Shown here one piece after another: positions 1 to 8,710 of a DNA stretch of 64,000 nt. The notes under the pieces are model-generated. The model was not told the origin of the DNA, searched no databases, and saw nothing but the letters and a program-made list of their open reading frames with translations. Origin of the DNA: GCA-2705995 sp965661625. Its GTDB lineage: Bacteria; Bacteroidota; Bacteroidia; Flavobacteriales_G; Salibacteraceae. The translations under genes and the position numbers were made by a program. How positions within the stretch are numbered: position 1 is the first letter of the stretch; the number at the start of each line of letters is the position of its first letter. The stretch covers positions 1 through 64,000 of the forward strand of contig CBFIEM010000011.1 of assembly GCA_965661625.1 (NCBI GenBank), in the 5' to 3' direction.

Positions 1-390
1 ACTGTATTTTTAAATGAAGCAATGATGCTTGCTTTTCTTCAAATTCGAAAAGGTAATGTAGCCAAAGCCGAACGTTATTTAAATTGGATTAAGAAGCCCG
101 AAGTAATGACTGCTAAAAGTGAGGCATACTATTACTTCTTAAAGGCACTTATCGTTGCACAAACACAATCACCTGGAAAGGCTGAAGGTCTGTTTAAAAA
201 ATCATTGTCAAAAGGTTTGCGAATGCGCCATGATCAAGCTGTGGCCAAACTGAATTTAGCTGGATTTGCCGCTTCGAAACGCAGAAAGCGAGAAGCTATG
301 AATTGGCTGAATGAAGCTAAAAAGTTGGATGATAAAAAGATGTTGAGCGATCAAATCCGCATGTTGAAGCAGCAATTAGCCCGTATTTAA
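1..390 (+). CDS. C-terminal part of a TPR-like helical repeat protein (5' end outside window)
   Basis: The reading frame is already open at base 1, so this is the last ~129 residues of a longer protein; the ATG at 22 is probably internal. The visible part is built of paired amphipathic helices with alanine and leucine spacing (for example 'GKAEGLFKKSLSKG', then 'AVAKLNLAGFAASKRRKREA' and 'AMNWLNEAKKLDD'), the pattern of tetratricopeptide-like repeats, and is rich in lysine. No catalytic motif is visible. The stop codon overlaps the end of the convergent racemase gene by four bases. A role as a protein-binding scaffold is inferred from the fold only. Confidence 0.6.
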   Translation, partial: TVFLNEAMMLAFLQIRKGNVAKAERYLNWIKKPEVMTAKSEAYYYFLKALIVAQTQSPGKAEGLFKKSLSKGLRMRHDQAVAKLNLAGFAASKRRKREAMNWLNEAKKLDDKKMLSDQIRMLKQQLARI

Positions 391-1457
391 ACTAGGCGTT
401 TTTCGATATAATCTGAATTCAAGAGGCCAAGAGCTCCCATGTATTGTAGGTTAAAAGATACGATGTCACCAACCTTGTAATTGAATTTATTTTCTCCCAA
501 ATCAAGTACAATCATATCACTGCTTGCACCAGAAATTTCAATTTCTTTATCGTCTGGATTTAAAAATTCGGTAGCGATATCGAGAAGTCCTACATCAATT
601 ATAGCTCGACAACTCAGTTTACCATAGTCGTCCTCATCTATTTCGAATGACTCTCCACTTGGGTTAACATCCAAAACGCCATTTGGAACTTTGGGTTTTT
701 CAGAAAGCTCAATAATTTCCGCGTACAATTTAATTACATCTTGCTTCATTCCCTCTACAGGACCGTTGGTGAATAGGTCATTCCCAAAATAGAGCATCTC
801 TCCTACACGAAAATGGTTAATGGCTTTCGGTAATAATTCTTTTAACATTAGCGGAATAACCACACTCGTACCACCAGTTACCCAAGGTATTTTGCAGTTA
901 AATCGCGCCTCAATAAGTTGCTCATACAAGGCCAATTGGATTAACTTATCTTGGCTGGGCATCACTCCATAGAGGCAATTTAAGTTTGTTCCTATTCCTG
1001 AGACTTCTATGTTTGAAAGTTCAAAGATTTCACCGTAAAAATCCATTAACTCCTCGCCCATAACCCCTTCTCGAAGGTCTCCCATTTCAATCATTATGAT
1101 AACGCGATGAATTACACCTTGATTTTTCGCTTCATCATTCAACAACCGAATCGTATCTATTTCGGTATTAAAACTAACATCAGCGTACTTAACAATCTCA
1201 GCTACAACCCCTTTTGCAGGTGGTTTGATATAAACTGTTTGTACTTCAGGCGCCAGTTCCTTGATGGTAATCAAGTTAGATATGCGACTATCGCATACTT
1301 CTTTAATTCCTAAACCTAGAACCTCTTTGAGAAATTGATGATTTCCACAAAGCAATTTTGTTACAATTGCCCACTCAATTTGACGCGACTTAAATGCGGC
1401 ATTGAGAAAGTCGAAGTTATGCTTTAGCTGTGACCTGTTCAATTCGATGTAAGCCAT
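387..1457 (-). CDS. Alanine/ornithine racemase family PLP-dependent enzyme
   Basis: 356 residues of a fold type III PLP enzyme. The N-terminal TIM barrel has the putative PLP lysine K34 in 'AIVTKLLCGN', followed by 'DSRISNL', 'MIEMGDLREGVMG' and 'GIGTNLNCLYGV', motifs typical of the alanine/ornithine racemase family rather than classical Alr, whose lysine motif is VKANAYGHG. A C-terminal beta domain follows. In this family the reaction is racemisation of a free amino acid (ornithine in characterised cases); the substrate here cannot be read from sequence. It is the last gene of the minus-strand operon, starting two bases after the alr stop codon. Two racemases of the same fold in one operon suggest different substrates, which is inference. 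Confidence 0.85.
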   Translation of the reverse strand: MAYIELNRSQLKHNFDFLNAAFKSRQIEWAIVTKLLCGNHQFLKEVLGLGIKEVCDSRISNLITIKELAPEVQTVYIKPPAKGVVAEIVKYADVSFNTEIDTIRLLNDEAKNQGVIHRVIIMIEMGDLREGVMGEELMDFYGEIFELSNIEVSGIGTNLNCLYGVMPSQDKLIQLALYEQLIEARFNCKIPWVTGGTSVVIPLMLKELLPKAINHFRVGEMLYFGNDLFTNGPVEGMKQDVIKLYAEIIELSEKPKVPNGVLDVNPSGESFEIDEDDYGKLSCRAIIDVGLLDIATEFLNPDDKEIEISGASSDMIVLDLGENKFNYKVGDIVSFNLQYMGALGLLNSDYIEKRLV

Positions 1458-1459
1458 AG

Positions 1460-2614
1460 TTACGTGTTAATAACGGTCCGCGGAATGCTATGCGGTAACC
1501 GAGTTAATAATTCATAATTCAATTGATCCGAAAGGGCGCTAAAAGAACTAACACTTAGTTCTACATCTCCTTGCTTCCCAATTAGAACAACCTCGTCACC
1601 TTTCTCAACATGATCCAACTCAGATACATCAATTGTTAATGCGTTCATGTTTACGACTCCGATTACAGGCACCCTCTTTCCTCGAATCAAAACTCTTCCT
1701 GTATTGCTCAATCCCCTGGCGTATCCATGTGCATATCCAACCGGAACAGTTGCTATCGTCATATCAGTTTGAGCTAAAAACGAAGTGCCGTAACCAATAA
1801 ACGATCCTGTTGAAACATTTTTCACACTCATGACGCGGGATTTCCAAGTAATTAAACGTGAAAGCGGATCTTCCACCTTTGTCTTAGAGCCTACAAACCT
1901 TACAAATGTTTCAATACTCGGCCAAAAGCCATATTGTAAGATACCGATTCTAACTAAATCCTTGCGACTATCAGGGTATGCTATGGATGCAGCAGAACAA
2001 GCTGTGTGTTCAATTCTCGGTGAAAGCCCTCCTTGTTTGAGCAAGTTAGCCTGCTGATTAAACAGGGCTAATTGATCAGTAACACGGACGTAGTTTGCTA
2101 TACTTTCGGCACCTGCAAAATGTGTACAAAATCCTTCTAGCAAGATGTGTTCCTGGTTTTGTAAAATGATTTTTTTGACGGATTCTAATTCATGTTGATT
2201 GAACCCCGTCCGATTCATTCCAGTTTCGAATTCAATATGGATTTTAGCCTTTTTGCACAACTTAATTGCAGCTGATATTGCTCGCTTCAGCCGATCAAGC
2301 TCAAAAACAAAAAAGGAAATATCGTGAGCAATTACCCAATCTATTTGATCATAGTCTATGTCTCCCATGATCATTATTTCAACACCTGAGGTCGCGTGGT
2401 TTAAGACCTCTTGAGCTTCATTCGTACTAAAAACAGAGAAGTGTGAAACACCTGAAGCACAAGCTAAGGGAATAAAAGTTTCATATCCATGACCATACGC
2501 ATTACCCTTTACAACACTTGAAAACAGTGTTGTTGGCTCTAACATCGATTGGATAAATGATAAATTATCCCTGTACGCTTGGGCATCGATTAATATTTCT
2601 GAGGTATGTCTCAT
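1460..2614 (-). CDS. alr: Alanine racemase
   Basis: 384 residues from the ATG at 2614, which overlaps the upstream stop as TGATG and so implies translational coupling; a TTG nine bases further upstream is less likely. The PLP lysine K36 lies in 'VVKGNAYGHG', the Alr signature (A replaced by G). The substrate loop 'VGYAHGYARGLSN' and the C-terminal barrel segment 'GKRVPVIGVVNMNALTIDV' follow; the usual CMD triplet there is NMN. Alr interconverts L- and D-alanine for peptidoglycan and can degrade D-alanine. Its placement with an amidohydrolase, acetyltransferase and symporter rather than with murF points to amino acid utilisation as well as, or instead of, wall synthesis. It may be the only Alr of the cell or a catabolic copy. 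Confidence 0.9.
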   Translation of the reverse strand: MRHTSEILIDAQAYRDNLSFIQSMLEPTTLFSSVVKGNAYGHGYETFIPLACASGVSHFSVFSTNEAQEVLNHATSGVEIMIMGDIDYDQIDWVIAHDISFFVFELDRLKRAISAAIKLCKKAKIHIEFETGMNRTGFNQHELESVKKIILQNQEHILLEGFCTHFAGAESIANYVRVTDQLALFNQQANLLKQGGLSPRIEHTACSAASIAYPDSRKDLVRIGILQYGFWPSIETFVRFVGSKTKVEDPLSRLITWKSRVMSVKNVSTGSFIGYGTSFLAQTDMTIATVPVGYAHGYARGLSNTGRVLIRGKRVPVIGVVNMNALTIDVSELDHVEKGDEVVLIGKQGDVELSVSSFSALSDQLNYELLTRLPHSIPRTVINT

Positions 2615-3750
2615 CAGTAGCAATGTTTTTTAGCAAGTGTAAAAAACATATTCATTCCCGTTTCCAATATTTCATCAGGGAAATCGTAATACGGATCATG
2701 AAGAACAGGACAATCTTCTCCACTTCCTATTCCAAACATTGCACCTCTATACCGTTCTGTAAATAAACCAAAATCCTCACCCCACTTAAATGGAACTTTT
2801 CGCTCTGTTGCACTTAATTTTAGTTTTTCCGAAGCTTCAATAATTTGATTTACTGCTTTACCGTCATTTTCGTTCGCACTAAACTCCTGTGTGAATTCAA
2901 TGCTTGCTTCTAATCCATGCTTTAATGCAACTTCCTCGATGCTCTTGACTAAGCCTTGAACGCTCTTTGCCATGACCGCATTATCAAACGCGCGAACAGT
3001 CAAGTGAACCTCGCCGTAACCCGCGCTGATACCATATGCCTTTTCTCCCATATTAACATGGATTGGGGTAATTAAAAAGAACTCTTCACTAAACCAATCT
3101 GCTTCCATGTGAGTCTTTTCAAGCTGCAAAACCTCAGAAATCGCCAATGCCGGATTTATTCCCTCTTCTGGTTCTGCAGCATGAGAGGTCCTTCCATGTA
3201 ATTTCACAATGATGCTCTTTGCAGCAGCTGTAAACATTCCTGGTTTATAAACGATTTGATGTAATGGATAGCCCGGTAAATTGTGGTATGCGTAGACGAA
3301 ATCTGGTTGATACTTTTCGAACACCTTATCTGCCAAAACCGCTTTAGCACCTTCTCCATTCTCTTCTGCAGGTTGAAAAAGAAGTAAAATTGTGCCCCGT
3401 TTTGGTGGTTCTTTCAATAACAAGTTAGCCACACCTATTAAAGATGCGCTGTGTCCATCATGCCCACATTTATGAGATACGCCTTTGTGCCTAGAAGCAT
3501 GCCCTAGGTCTTCATTTAATTCTTCTATGGGCAAAGCATCCGTATCTGATCGGAAAAGAACCGTCGGACCGGCAACTTCACCTTTGAAACTAGCGAGCAC
3601 TCCTGTTTTACCTATGGGTTCAACATGAGGCACATCAAGTGAATTACATAGTGCAAGAATCCGTTTTTGAGTTTCATACTCTTCGCACGACACCTCTGGA
3701 TGTGCATGCAGCTCCCTTCTGAACGCTGTTATTTGAGATAAGGTCATCAT
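2614..3750 (-). CDS. M20 family amidohydrolase (N-acyl-amino acid hydrolase type)
   Basis: 378 residues with the metallopeptidase M20D layout. Metal ligands are visible in 'RSDTDALPIEE', 'SHKCGHDGHSASLIG' (H and D), 'PAEENGEGAK' (the EE pair) and the C-terminal 'CPVLHDPYYDFP' (H). The lid/dimerisation domain begins near 'GRTSHAAEPEEGINPALA'. No signal peptide is present, so it is cytoplasmic. Family members remove acyl groups from N-acyl amino acids, or cleave peptides. Its start overlaps the GNAT stop by four bases (ATGA) and its stop overlaps the alr start, so it is the middle of a coupled operon. The likely job is to liberate free amino acids from acylated or conjugated forms for the racemases downstream. 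Confidence 0.88.
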   Translation of the reverse strand: MMTLSQITAFRRELHAHPEVSCEEYETQKRILALCNSLDVPHVEPIGKTGVLASFKGEVAGPTVLFRSDTDALPIEELNEDLGHASRHKGVSHKCGHDGHSASLIGVANLLLKEPPKRGTILLLFQPAEENGEGAKAVLADKVFEKYQPDFVYAYHNLPGYPLHQIVYKPGMFTAAAKSIIVKLHGRTSHAAEPEEGINPALAISEVLQLEKTHMEADWFSEEFFLITPIHVNMGEKAYGISAGYGEVHLTVRAFDNAVMAKSVQGLVKSIEEVALKHGLEASIEFTQEFSANENDGKAVNQIIEASEKLKLSATERKVPFKWGEDFGLFTERYRGAMFGIGSGEDCPVLHDPYYDFPDEILETGMNMFFTLAKKHCY

Positions 3751-4175
3751 CGGTTCAAACGCATCTCTAGGTACTTATTTTCAAATCCCATACGCTCATA
3801 TAATCTTTTTGCAGGATTGTGAGGTTCGACATGCAATGCAACTGCTCCTCGAGCATGCTCTATTACCATTTCCATTAAGTGTTTACCAACACCTTTTCCC
3901 CTTTGCGATCCATCTACTGCAATGTACACGAGGATGTTCTCAGGAATATAACCAGACATTCCAGTTTCGTTTACAACAACTGCTCCTTGGATGCCTGAAT
4001 CATCACTTGCAATGCAAATAAAACCTCCCTTGTTCCAGACATAATCCATGCAGGCCTGGATTTGGTCTTTTGGGTCTCCATACTCCTCCAGATGCGTAAA
4101 CAAAAAGTCAACAATAGCTTCATCTGAGAAAGCAGTCTCGTGATTTTTATTTTTTAACAGGTCAAATGTTATCAT
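3747..4175 (-). CDS. GNAT family N-acetyltransferase
   Basis: 142 residues, the length of a single GNAT domain. The acetyl-CoA pyrophosphate loop is seen in 'VDGSQRGKGVGKHLMEMVIEHA' (RGKGVG), preceded by the beta strand 'ILVYIAVD' and followed by 'LHVEPHNPAKRLYERMGFEN', the usual motif B. The acetyl acceptor cannot be predicted. It overlaps the symporter stop by four bases and the amidohydrolase start by four, so it belongs to the amino acid operon. Together with the M20 hydrolase it could form an acetylation/deacetylation pair acting on amino acids, but this is inference from position. Confidence 0.85.
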   Translation of the reverse strand: MITFDLLKNKNHETAFSDEAIVDFLFTHLEEYGDPKDQIQACMDYVWNKGGFICIASDDSGIQGAVVVNETGMSGYIPENILVYIAVDGSQRGKGVGKHLMEMVIEHARGAVALHVEPHNPAKRLYERMGFENKYLEMRLNR

Positions 4176-5599
4176 GAGTATTTCGTTTTATAAAAATGAA
4201 AAGATCCATACACTAGTGTTGCCGCCGCCAGTCCTATAAAGTTAGCATCTAATGTTTCCACTAAAAAAATCTCATTTACTTTAAGCAAAACAGTAGATCC
4301 ACCGCCAACAATCATAGCCATTAATGCTCCTTCACTGCTAGGCCTTTCAAAAATAAACCCCGCAAGCACAGGAATTAATAAACCAGTTACCATGAATGAA
4401 TATGAGAGGAGCATTAATTTAAGAACGTCAGTCAATCCAAAGGCTATCACCAAAGCACCTGTACCTATAGCCATTGTTACCCATTGAGAAAGTCTCAACT
4501 CCTGTTTTTCTGTGAGTTTTACTCGAGGCTTAACCAAATCATTCACAACACTACTGCTTGCTGCCATCAAACATGAGTCGGCTGTTGACATAATTGCAGA
4601 AAAGTAAGCAGACATCATTATTCCTAACAATCCTATGGGAAGTGTTGTTCTTAATAACAAGGGTAAGCCCATTTCACGATCAAAACCTTCTAGGGTGCTA
4701 AAACCAAGATCTGCAAATAATCCTTGAACCATAGCCACACGAGCCAGCAGTCCTAATGTTATCCCCATGAACGCCATTATGGGCCATTCTAACAGCCCAG
4801 CGATGAACCATGCTTTAACTGCTTCCTTTTGGTTCTTAGCAGCGTAAATACGCTGGTATAAGGTCATTCCTACAAACCATATGGGAATAATTGTAATAGC
4901 CCAATTCAGAGCTTGTGACCACGATATTGCTGAAAGGCTGAAAAAAGAAGAAGGCAAAGCTTCGGTTATCACCGATATTCCTCCAACATGGAAATATGCA
5001 ATAGGAATGCCGATAAAAAGCAAACCCACCATTAAGATTATCCATTGTATAGTATCGGTATAAATCACTGCCTTTAGTCCACCTATTGCAGTATAAATAA
5101 CGGCAACTAATCCCATAAGAACTAGTGCCGTCTTTAAGTCTAAACCATCAAAAGTAGCTGATGCCAATTTTGCTCCAGCTAAAAGTTGAGAACTTGTAAA
5201 ACCGATGTATCCAATCACCCCTATGAGGGTTGCAACAAGTACAACTGGCTTTTTGTAAAATAAACCAAACACTTCGGGAAAGGTCGATAACTTCTTATCT
5301 CCCATTCTTTTGTACAAGCGTGGTATGACGAAAACTGCACTTAACCAAGCTCCTAACAAACCGGTAAAAAGCATCCATGAACCACTAATACCCATGGCAA
5401 AACCCAGTCCACCAAGGCCTATAGAAAAACCTCCGCCTACATCAGTGGCTACAACGGATAGTCCAATATGATACTTGTTGAGCGATCGACCAGCAACATA
5501 ATAGTCATCGTTTGATTTGTTAGATTTTAAGTAATAAAAACCCACTGCTAACATGGCTAGCATGTAGCAGAAAAAAATCCCGATGTCTACTGGATGCAT
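4172..5599 (-). CDS. Sodium:solute symporter (SSS family)
   Basis: 475 residues with about 13 hydrophobic segments and the SSS signature region 'YYVAGRSLNKYHIGLSVVAT' near the N terminus, 'GGLKAVIYTDTIQWIIL' in the middle and 'SAYFSAIMSTADSCLMAASS' for the sodium-site helix. SSS proteins couple sodium entry to uptake of amino acids, sugars or vitamins. Coupling to downstream GNAT, M20 hydrolase and racemase genes suggests an amino acid or acyl-amino acid as substrate; this is inference. The ATG directly abuts the TAA of the small upstream gene (TAAATG). Confidence 0.88.
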   Translation of the reverse strand: MHPVDIGIFFCYMLAMLAVGFYYLKSNKSNDDYYVAGRSLNKYHIGLSVVATDVGGGFSIGLGGLGFAMGISGSWMLFTGLLGAWLSAVFVIPRLYKRMGDKKLSTFPEVFGLFYKKPVVLVATLIGVIGYIGFTSSQLLAGAKLASATFDGLDLKTALVLMGLVAVIYTAIGGLKAVIYTDTIQWIILMVGLLFIGIPIAYFHVGGISVITEALPSSFFSLSAISWSQALNWAITIIPIWFVGMTLYQRIYAAKNQKEAVKAWFIAGLLEWPIMAFMGITLGLLARVAMVQGLFADLGFSTLEGFDREMGLPLLLRTTLPIGLLGIMMSAYFSAIMSTADSCLMAASSSVVNDLVKPRVKLTEKQELRLSQWVTMAIGTGALVIAFGLTDVLKLMLLSYSFMVTGLLIPVLAGFIFERPSSEGALMAMIVGGGSTVLLKVNEIFLVETLDANFIGLAAATLVYGSFHFYKTKYS

Positions 5600-5989
5600 T
5601 TAACTCAGTTCCGAAACGTGGACGTGAGTTACATTGATTTTTTTCAAATTTAATAGACGTGCTACCTTCTCTTGAACTTTGTCCGTTAGCGATACAATCA
5701 TGTAATCCGTTTTATGCTTACTCGAATATGAGTTTAACAGAATCCATTTTTGAATTAAATGAGGTGTATCCTTTTCGGTAACTTTATCTTCCACAGATAT
5801 CACGATACGCTCATCGCCTTTATCCATAGTCAAATCTGGTTTGAACTGAGTGCTCGACCAACTGTATTCAAGCTTCGCTGGATCATCATAACCTGCTATT
5901 GGTGACTTTATATTATCAAACCCCTTCTTCTTGTATGTCTTAATGAGAGACTGCAAGACTTCCTTCTTTTTATTTTTTATTTGCGACAT
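5600..5989 (-). CDS. Small PD-(D/E)xK-like protein of unknown function
   Basis: 129 residues from the ATG at 5989. An earlier start at 6127 would run into the terminator of the gene behind it and codes for an unlikely N terminus, so it was not chosen. The core 'FKPDLTMDKGDERIVISVED' followed by K has the spacing of a PD-(D/E)xK nuclease-like fold (PD, then ExK on the next strand), preceded by a helix rich in lysine. Whether it cuts DNA is unknown; many small members have other roles. It is the first gene of the six-gene operon and ends directly at the symporter start, a surprising partner for transport and racemase genes. Confidence 0.6.
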   Translation of the reverse strand: MSQIKNKKKEVLQSLIKTYKKKGFDNIKSPIAGYDDPAKLEYSWSSTQFKPDLTMDKGDERIVISVEDKVTEKDTPHLIQKWILLNSYSSKHKTDYMIVSLTDKVQEKVARLLNLKKINVTHVHVSELS

Positions 5990-6055
5990 AACGATGCAGG
6001 ATGCGAAAACACCCTGTTTTATGATTTTAGTAAATAATTGACAAACGAATTCTGA

Positions 6056-6063
6056 CAAATATA
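6056..6063 (-). promoter_or_regulatory. Bacteroidota -7 promoter element (TATATTTG)
   Basis: On the minus strand these eight bases read TATATTTG, an exact match to the Bacteroidota -7 consensus TAnnTTTG. It lies 66 bases before the ATG at 5989 and would drive the six-gene amino acid operon. No good -33 TTTG is seen at the expected spacing. Confidence 0.5.
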
Positions 6064-6118
6064 TAAATTCCATTAACTTAACGGAATACAGTGGCAAATG
6101 GCGTGCAACAAACGCCAT

Positions 6119-6153
6119 AAAAAACACTCAAAACTTTCATTTTGAGTGTTTTT
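6119..6153 (-). terminator. Intrinsic terminator after the thioredoxin-like gene
   Basis: The arms AACACTCAAAA and TTTTGAGTGTT form a perfect stem around a six-base loop (ctttca), flanked by A-runs and T-runs, so it can work in both directions. It sits about 25 bases after the stop of the minus-strand thioredoxin gene. Confidence 0.8.
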
Positions 6154-6177
6154 GATTAAACCTTTAATTTAATTTTT

Positions 6178-6591
6178 TCAGATAACGTTAGATGCCGCCT
6201 CTATTAGTTGTTTTGGCTGGTGGTAGCCCAATTCTTTTTTAATAATCTTCCCTTCTCTATCTATGAACAATAATGTTGGATAAGCTGTGATACCAAATGG
6301 ACCACTTAAACTTGGACCTTCACCTTTTTCCATGTCAATTTTTAAACTCACAAAATGTTCGTTGAAGTAGCTTCCTACTTTAGCATCTGTAAACGTATGC
6401 TTGGACATCAATTTACATGGCCCACACCAAGATGCATAAGCGTCCACGAACAGCACCTTGTTCTCTTTTTTAGCCTTTGATAATGCCTCTTTGTACGATC
6501 CTTCGAAAAATTGAATACCTTCTAATTGTTGTGCAATTAACCCGAATGGAATTGCACATACGAGTGCAAATAATATCAATGTCTTTTTCAT
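6178..6591 (-). CDS. Periplasmic thioredoxin-family protein
   Basis: 137 residues. A signal peptide occupies about residues 1-20 (hydrophobic run ending 'FGLIAQQ'). The thioredoxin domain follows with the redox motif CGPC at residues 56-59 in 'YASWCGPCKLMSKHTF' and the cis-proline segment 'GITAYPTLLFID'. This matches the short periplasmic thioredoxins (thioredoxin_7 type) that reduce or isomerise disulfides in the envelope. The partner is unknown. It is monocistronic: a promoter lies directly upstream and a terminator downstream. Confidence 0.88.
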   Translation of the reverse strand: MKKTLILFALVCAIPFGLIAQQLEGIQFFEGSYKEALSKAKKENKVLFVDAYASWCGPCKLMSKHTFTDAKVGSYFNEHFVSLKIDMEKGEGPSLSGPFGITAYPTLLFIDREGKIIKKELGYHQPKQLIEAASNVI

Positions 6592-6608
6592 AGTTTTGAA
6601 CTTTACAT

Positions 6609-6616
6609 CAAATGTA
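6609..6616 (-). promoter_or_regulatory. Bacteroidota -7 promoter element (TACATTTG)
   Basis: Minus-strand TACATTTG, an exact TAnnTTTG match, 17 bases before the ATG of the thioredoxin-like gene. Confidence 0.6.
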
Positions 6617-6695
6617 ACGCAGATCTCCGCCCTGTCATTGTCCTTTGCACGACAAAAATTGCGATGGAGTTGTATTTAAGAAAACATTAGGAAGA

Positions 6696-7664
6696 ATGAC
6701 ATCAAGCAATTCATCAGTTAATCCGGAAGTTCCAACCATTGATTTAAACCTTTTTATAAAAGGATCTGAAGCGGATCGTAAGCAATTCATAGCGGAGTTG
6801 GGTGAAGCGTATCAGCGCATTGGCTTTGTTGCTGTGAAAAACCATGGAATTTCTGACGACATGGTTAACTCCCTCTATCACGAGGTTCAGCGATTTTTCG
6901 CTTTAGATGATGATTTAAAGCGCAAATATGAAATTGAAGGAATTGCTGGACAACGCGGTTACACGGCCTTTGGGAAAGAACATGCTAAAGGGCGTAACGC
7001 TGGAGACTTAAAGGAGTTTTGGCATTTTGGCCAATACGTGGAGGATGGCGATGCCATCCAACAAGAGTACCCGGCAAATGTTGTCGTGAAAGAACTTCCA
7101 GAATTTAATGCTGTTGGTAAAGCTGCTTATCAAGCCTTAGAGCAAACCGGACTAACCATGCTCAGTGCAATTGCATTGCACTTGGGACTTGAGGAAGATT
7201 ACTTCAATTCACATGTACACAATGGCAACAGCATTTTACGTCCGATTCACTACCCCCCAATTACAGAGGCTCCTGATGGCGCCGTTCGCGCTGGTGAACA
7301 TGAAGACATTAACTTGATAACCTTATTGATTGGAGCGTCTGCTGATGGACTTCAAGTATTGAATAAGCAAGGAGAATGGGTTGCTGTTACCGCCTTACCT
7401 GAATGTATTGTGGTGAACGTAGGAGACATGCTTCAACGGCTTACAAACAACACCCTGCGTTCAACAACTCATCGTGTGGTGAATCCACCTAAAGAGCAAT
7501 GGGGTACGAGTCGCTATTCTATTCCATTCTTTCTACACCCCAGGAGTGATATGCCTTTAAATTGTCTTGATTCTTGCGTAAGTAAGGACAGACCAAAGCT
7601 ATATGATGACATCACAGCTGGAGAATACTTGGAAGAACGACTTCGCGAAATTGGTTTAAAATAA
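6696..7664 (+). CDS. Isopenicillin N synthase-like 2-oxoglutarate/Fe(II) oxygenase
   Basis: 322 residues from the ATG at 6696; an earlier in-frame start at 6645 adds 17 residues without family resemblance. The N-terminal DIOX_N segment runs from 'VPTIDLNLF' to 'GFVAVKNHGI'. The jelly-roll core carries the iron facial triad as H-x-D in 'AGEHEDINLITLL' and the distal H in 'RSTTHRVVNP', with the arginine of 'TSRYSIPFF' as likely 2-oxoglutarate anchor. The fold oxidises small molecules with Fe(II) and oxygen. No peptide synthetase or antibiotic gene is nearby, so a penicillin role is unlikely; the substrate is unknown. Confidence 0.85.
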   Translation: MTSSNSSVNPEVPTIDLNLFIKGSEADRKQFIAELGEAYQRIGFVAVKNHGISDDMVNSLYHEVQRFFALDDDLKRKYEIEGIAGQRGYTAFGKEHAKGRNAGDLKEFWHFGQYVEDGDAIQQEYPANVVVKELPEFNAVGKAAYQALEQTGLTMLSAIALHLGLEEDYFNSHVHNGNSILRPIHYPPITEAPDGAVRAGEHEDINLITLLIGASADGLQVLNKQGEWVAVTALPECIVVNVGDMLQRLTNNTLRSTTHRVVNPPKEQWGTSRYSIPFFLHPRSDMPLNCLDSCVSKDRPKLYDDITAGEYLEERLREIGLK

Positions 7665-7668
7665 CCTC

Positions 7669-8631
7669 CTATTTGCGATAGCGTAAAAGGAGCACGAAGA
7701 TCACACAACTCGCACACAATGCTAGCAATACAACCTTTAACATCATAGGGCTAAATGGAATCAGTAAAATGGTACTAATAAGCTCTATGCTAATTAACCC
7801 CAGCAGAAAATAGATCAACCAATCGCGCTTAATCTTACTTGCTGCATATGCTCCCAATGGCGCTCCAATAATAACAACTGGAATACAGGCCATCCAAAAA
7901 TCATACACCTTTGGTTTAATGTCGTTTAACATGATCGCGTGATATCCGAAGCCAATGATTGATAATAAACCCATTAGCACAACGGTGGTTGGTGTACTCA
8001 TCTTTTCATTTACAGCGAAATACAGCGTTAATACGATGAAAACCACCATGTCAATTCCAACCCCAATAATGCTCGACACTACACCTCCAAAAAAACCTGT
8101 AATGGTTATAATGAATGCATTTGACAAGGTGTTACCGGTAAGGTGATTTTTTGGTGTGGCATTTAAGAACCAACGATTTATAACGAGAAATGCACCAAAA
8201 ACACCAGCAACTATCGAAAAAATCACTTTAGGATATGCTCCAGAAAGATTTATGTAGTTATCCCCTATTAGAAAACCTAAAACCCCTCCTATCAAACCGT
8301 ACCCTATCACTTTCCATAACACTGGAATTCGATTCACATAAATGTATACGGCAGCCATGGTCATACCAACAGACTGTATCATAAAAGAAAAGGTGCGCGC
8401 ATCACTTGGTTCGATTAGGAACACTTTTGTAAATACCGGGAACGCGATAGCTCCGCCACCTTCAGCAGTGGCCCCTGCAACAAAAGACCCCAATACCATG
8501 GTAAGCGATAATGGCCAGTATGGCTCAAACAAAAACCATCCATCCCTAAAAAACATACCAATGAACCAAGCAATTAAAACCCCCGCAAATGGGATTGAAA
8601 ACAAGAAAACCGCCCGTTTCGATTTAAACAT
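7669..8631 (-). CDS. TauE/SafE family membrane permease
   Basis: 320 residues from the ATG at 8631; a TTG at 8664 would add 11 residues. Eight or so hydrophobic segments with the TauE/SafE pattern: 'LGSFVAGATAEGGGAIAFPV' in the first half and 'FFGGVVSSIIGVGIDMVVFI' in the second, the two pseudo-repeats of the family. These permeases are proposed to move sulfite, sulfoacetate or other organosulfur anions. Convergent with the oxygenase gene, four bases apart. It is 20 kb from the cysteine dioxygenase module, so a link to taurine metabolism is only speculation. Confidence 0.8.
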   Translation of the reverse strand: MFKSKRAVFLFSIPFAGVLIAWFIGMFFRDGWFLFEPYWPLSLTMVLGSFVAGATAEGGGAIAFPVFTKVFLIEPSDARTFSFMIQSVGMTMAAVYIYVNRIPVLWKVIGYGLIGGVLGFLIGDNYINLSGAYPKVIFSIVAGVFGAFLVINRWFLNATPKNHLTGNTLSNAFIITITGFFGGVVSSIIGVGIDMVVFIVLTLYFAVNEKMSTPTTVVLMGLLSIIGFGYHAIMLNDIKPKVYDFWMACIPVVIIGAPLGAYAASKIKRDWLIYFLLGLISIELISTILLIPFSPMMLKVVLLALCASCVIFVLLLRYRK

Positions 8632-8678
8632 TTTGAAAAAGTCCTTCGTTATTGGTAGACACAATTAAAGTGCTTCCT

Positions 8679-8686
8679 TACTTTTG
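8679..8686 (+). promoter_or_regulatory. Bacteroidota -7 promoter element (TACTTTTG)
   Basis: TACTTTTG matches TAnnTTTG exactly, 24 bases before the ATG of the YceI lipoprotein gene. Confidence 0.55.
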
Positions 8687-8710
8687 AACCAAACTAGATA
8701 AATTCTTCTT

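Noticed and set aside
5990..6127. Longer N terminus for the small PD-(D/E)xK-like protein
   Set aside because: It would start inside the thioredoxin gene's terminator and contains the -7 promoter element, so the ATG at 5989 fits better.
6696..7664. Antibiotic (penicillin-type) biosynthesis gene
   Set aside because: The oxygenase fold is shared by many enzymes and there is no peptide synthetase or related gene nearby.
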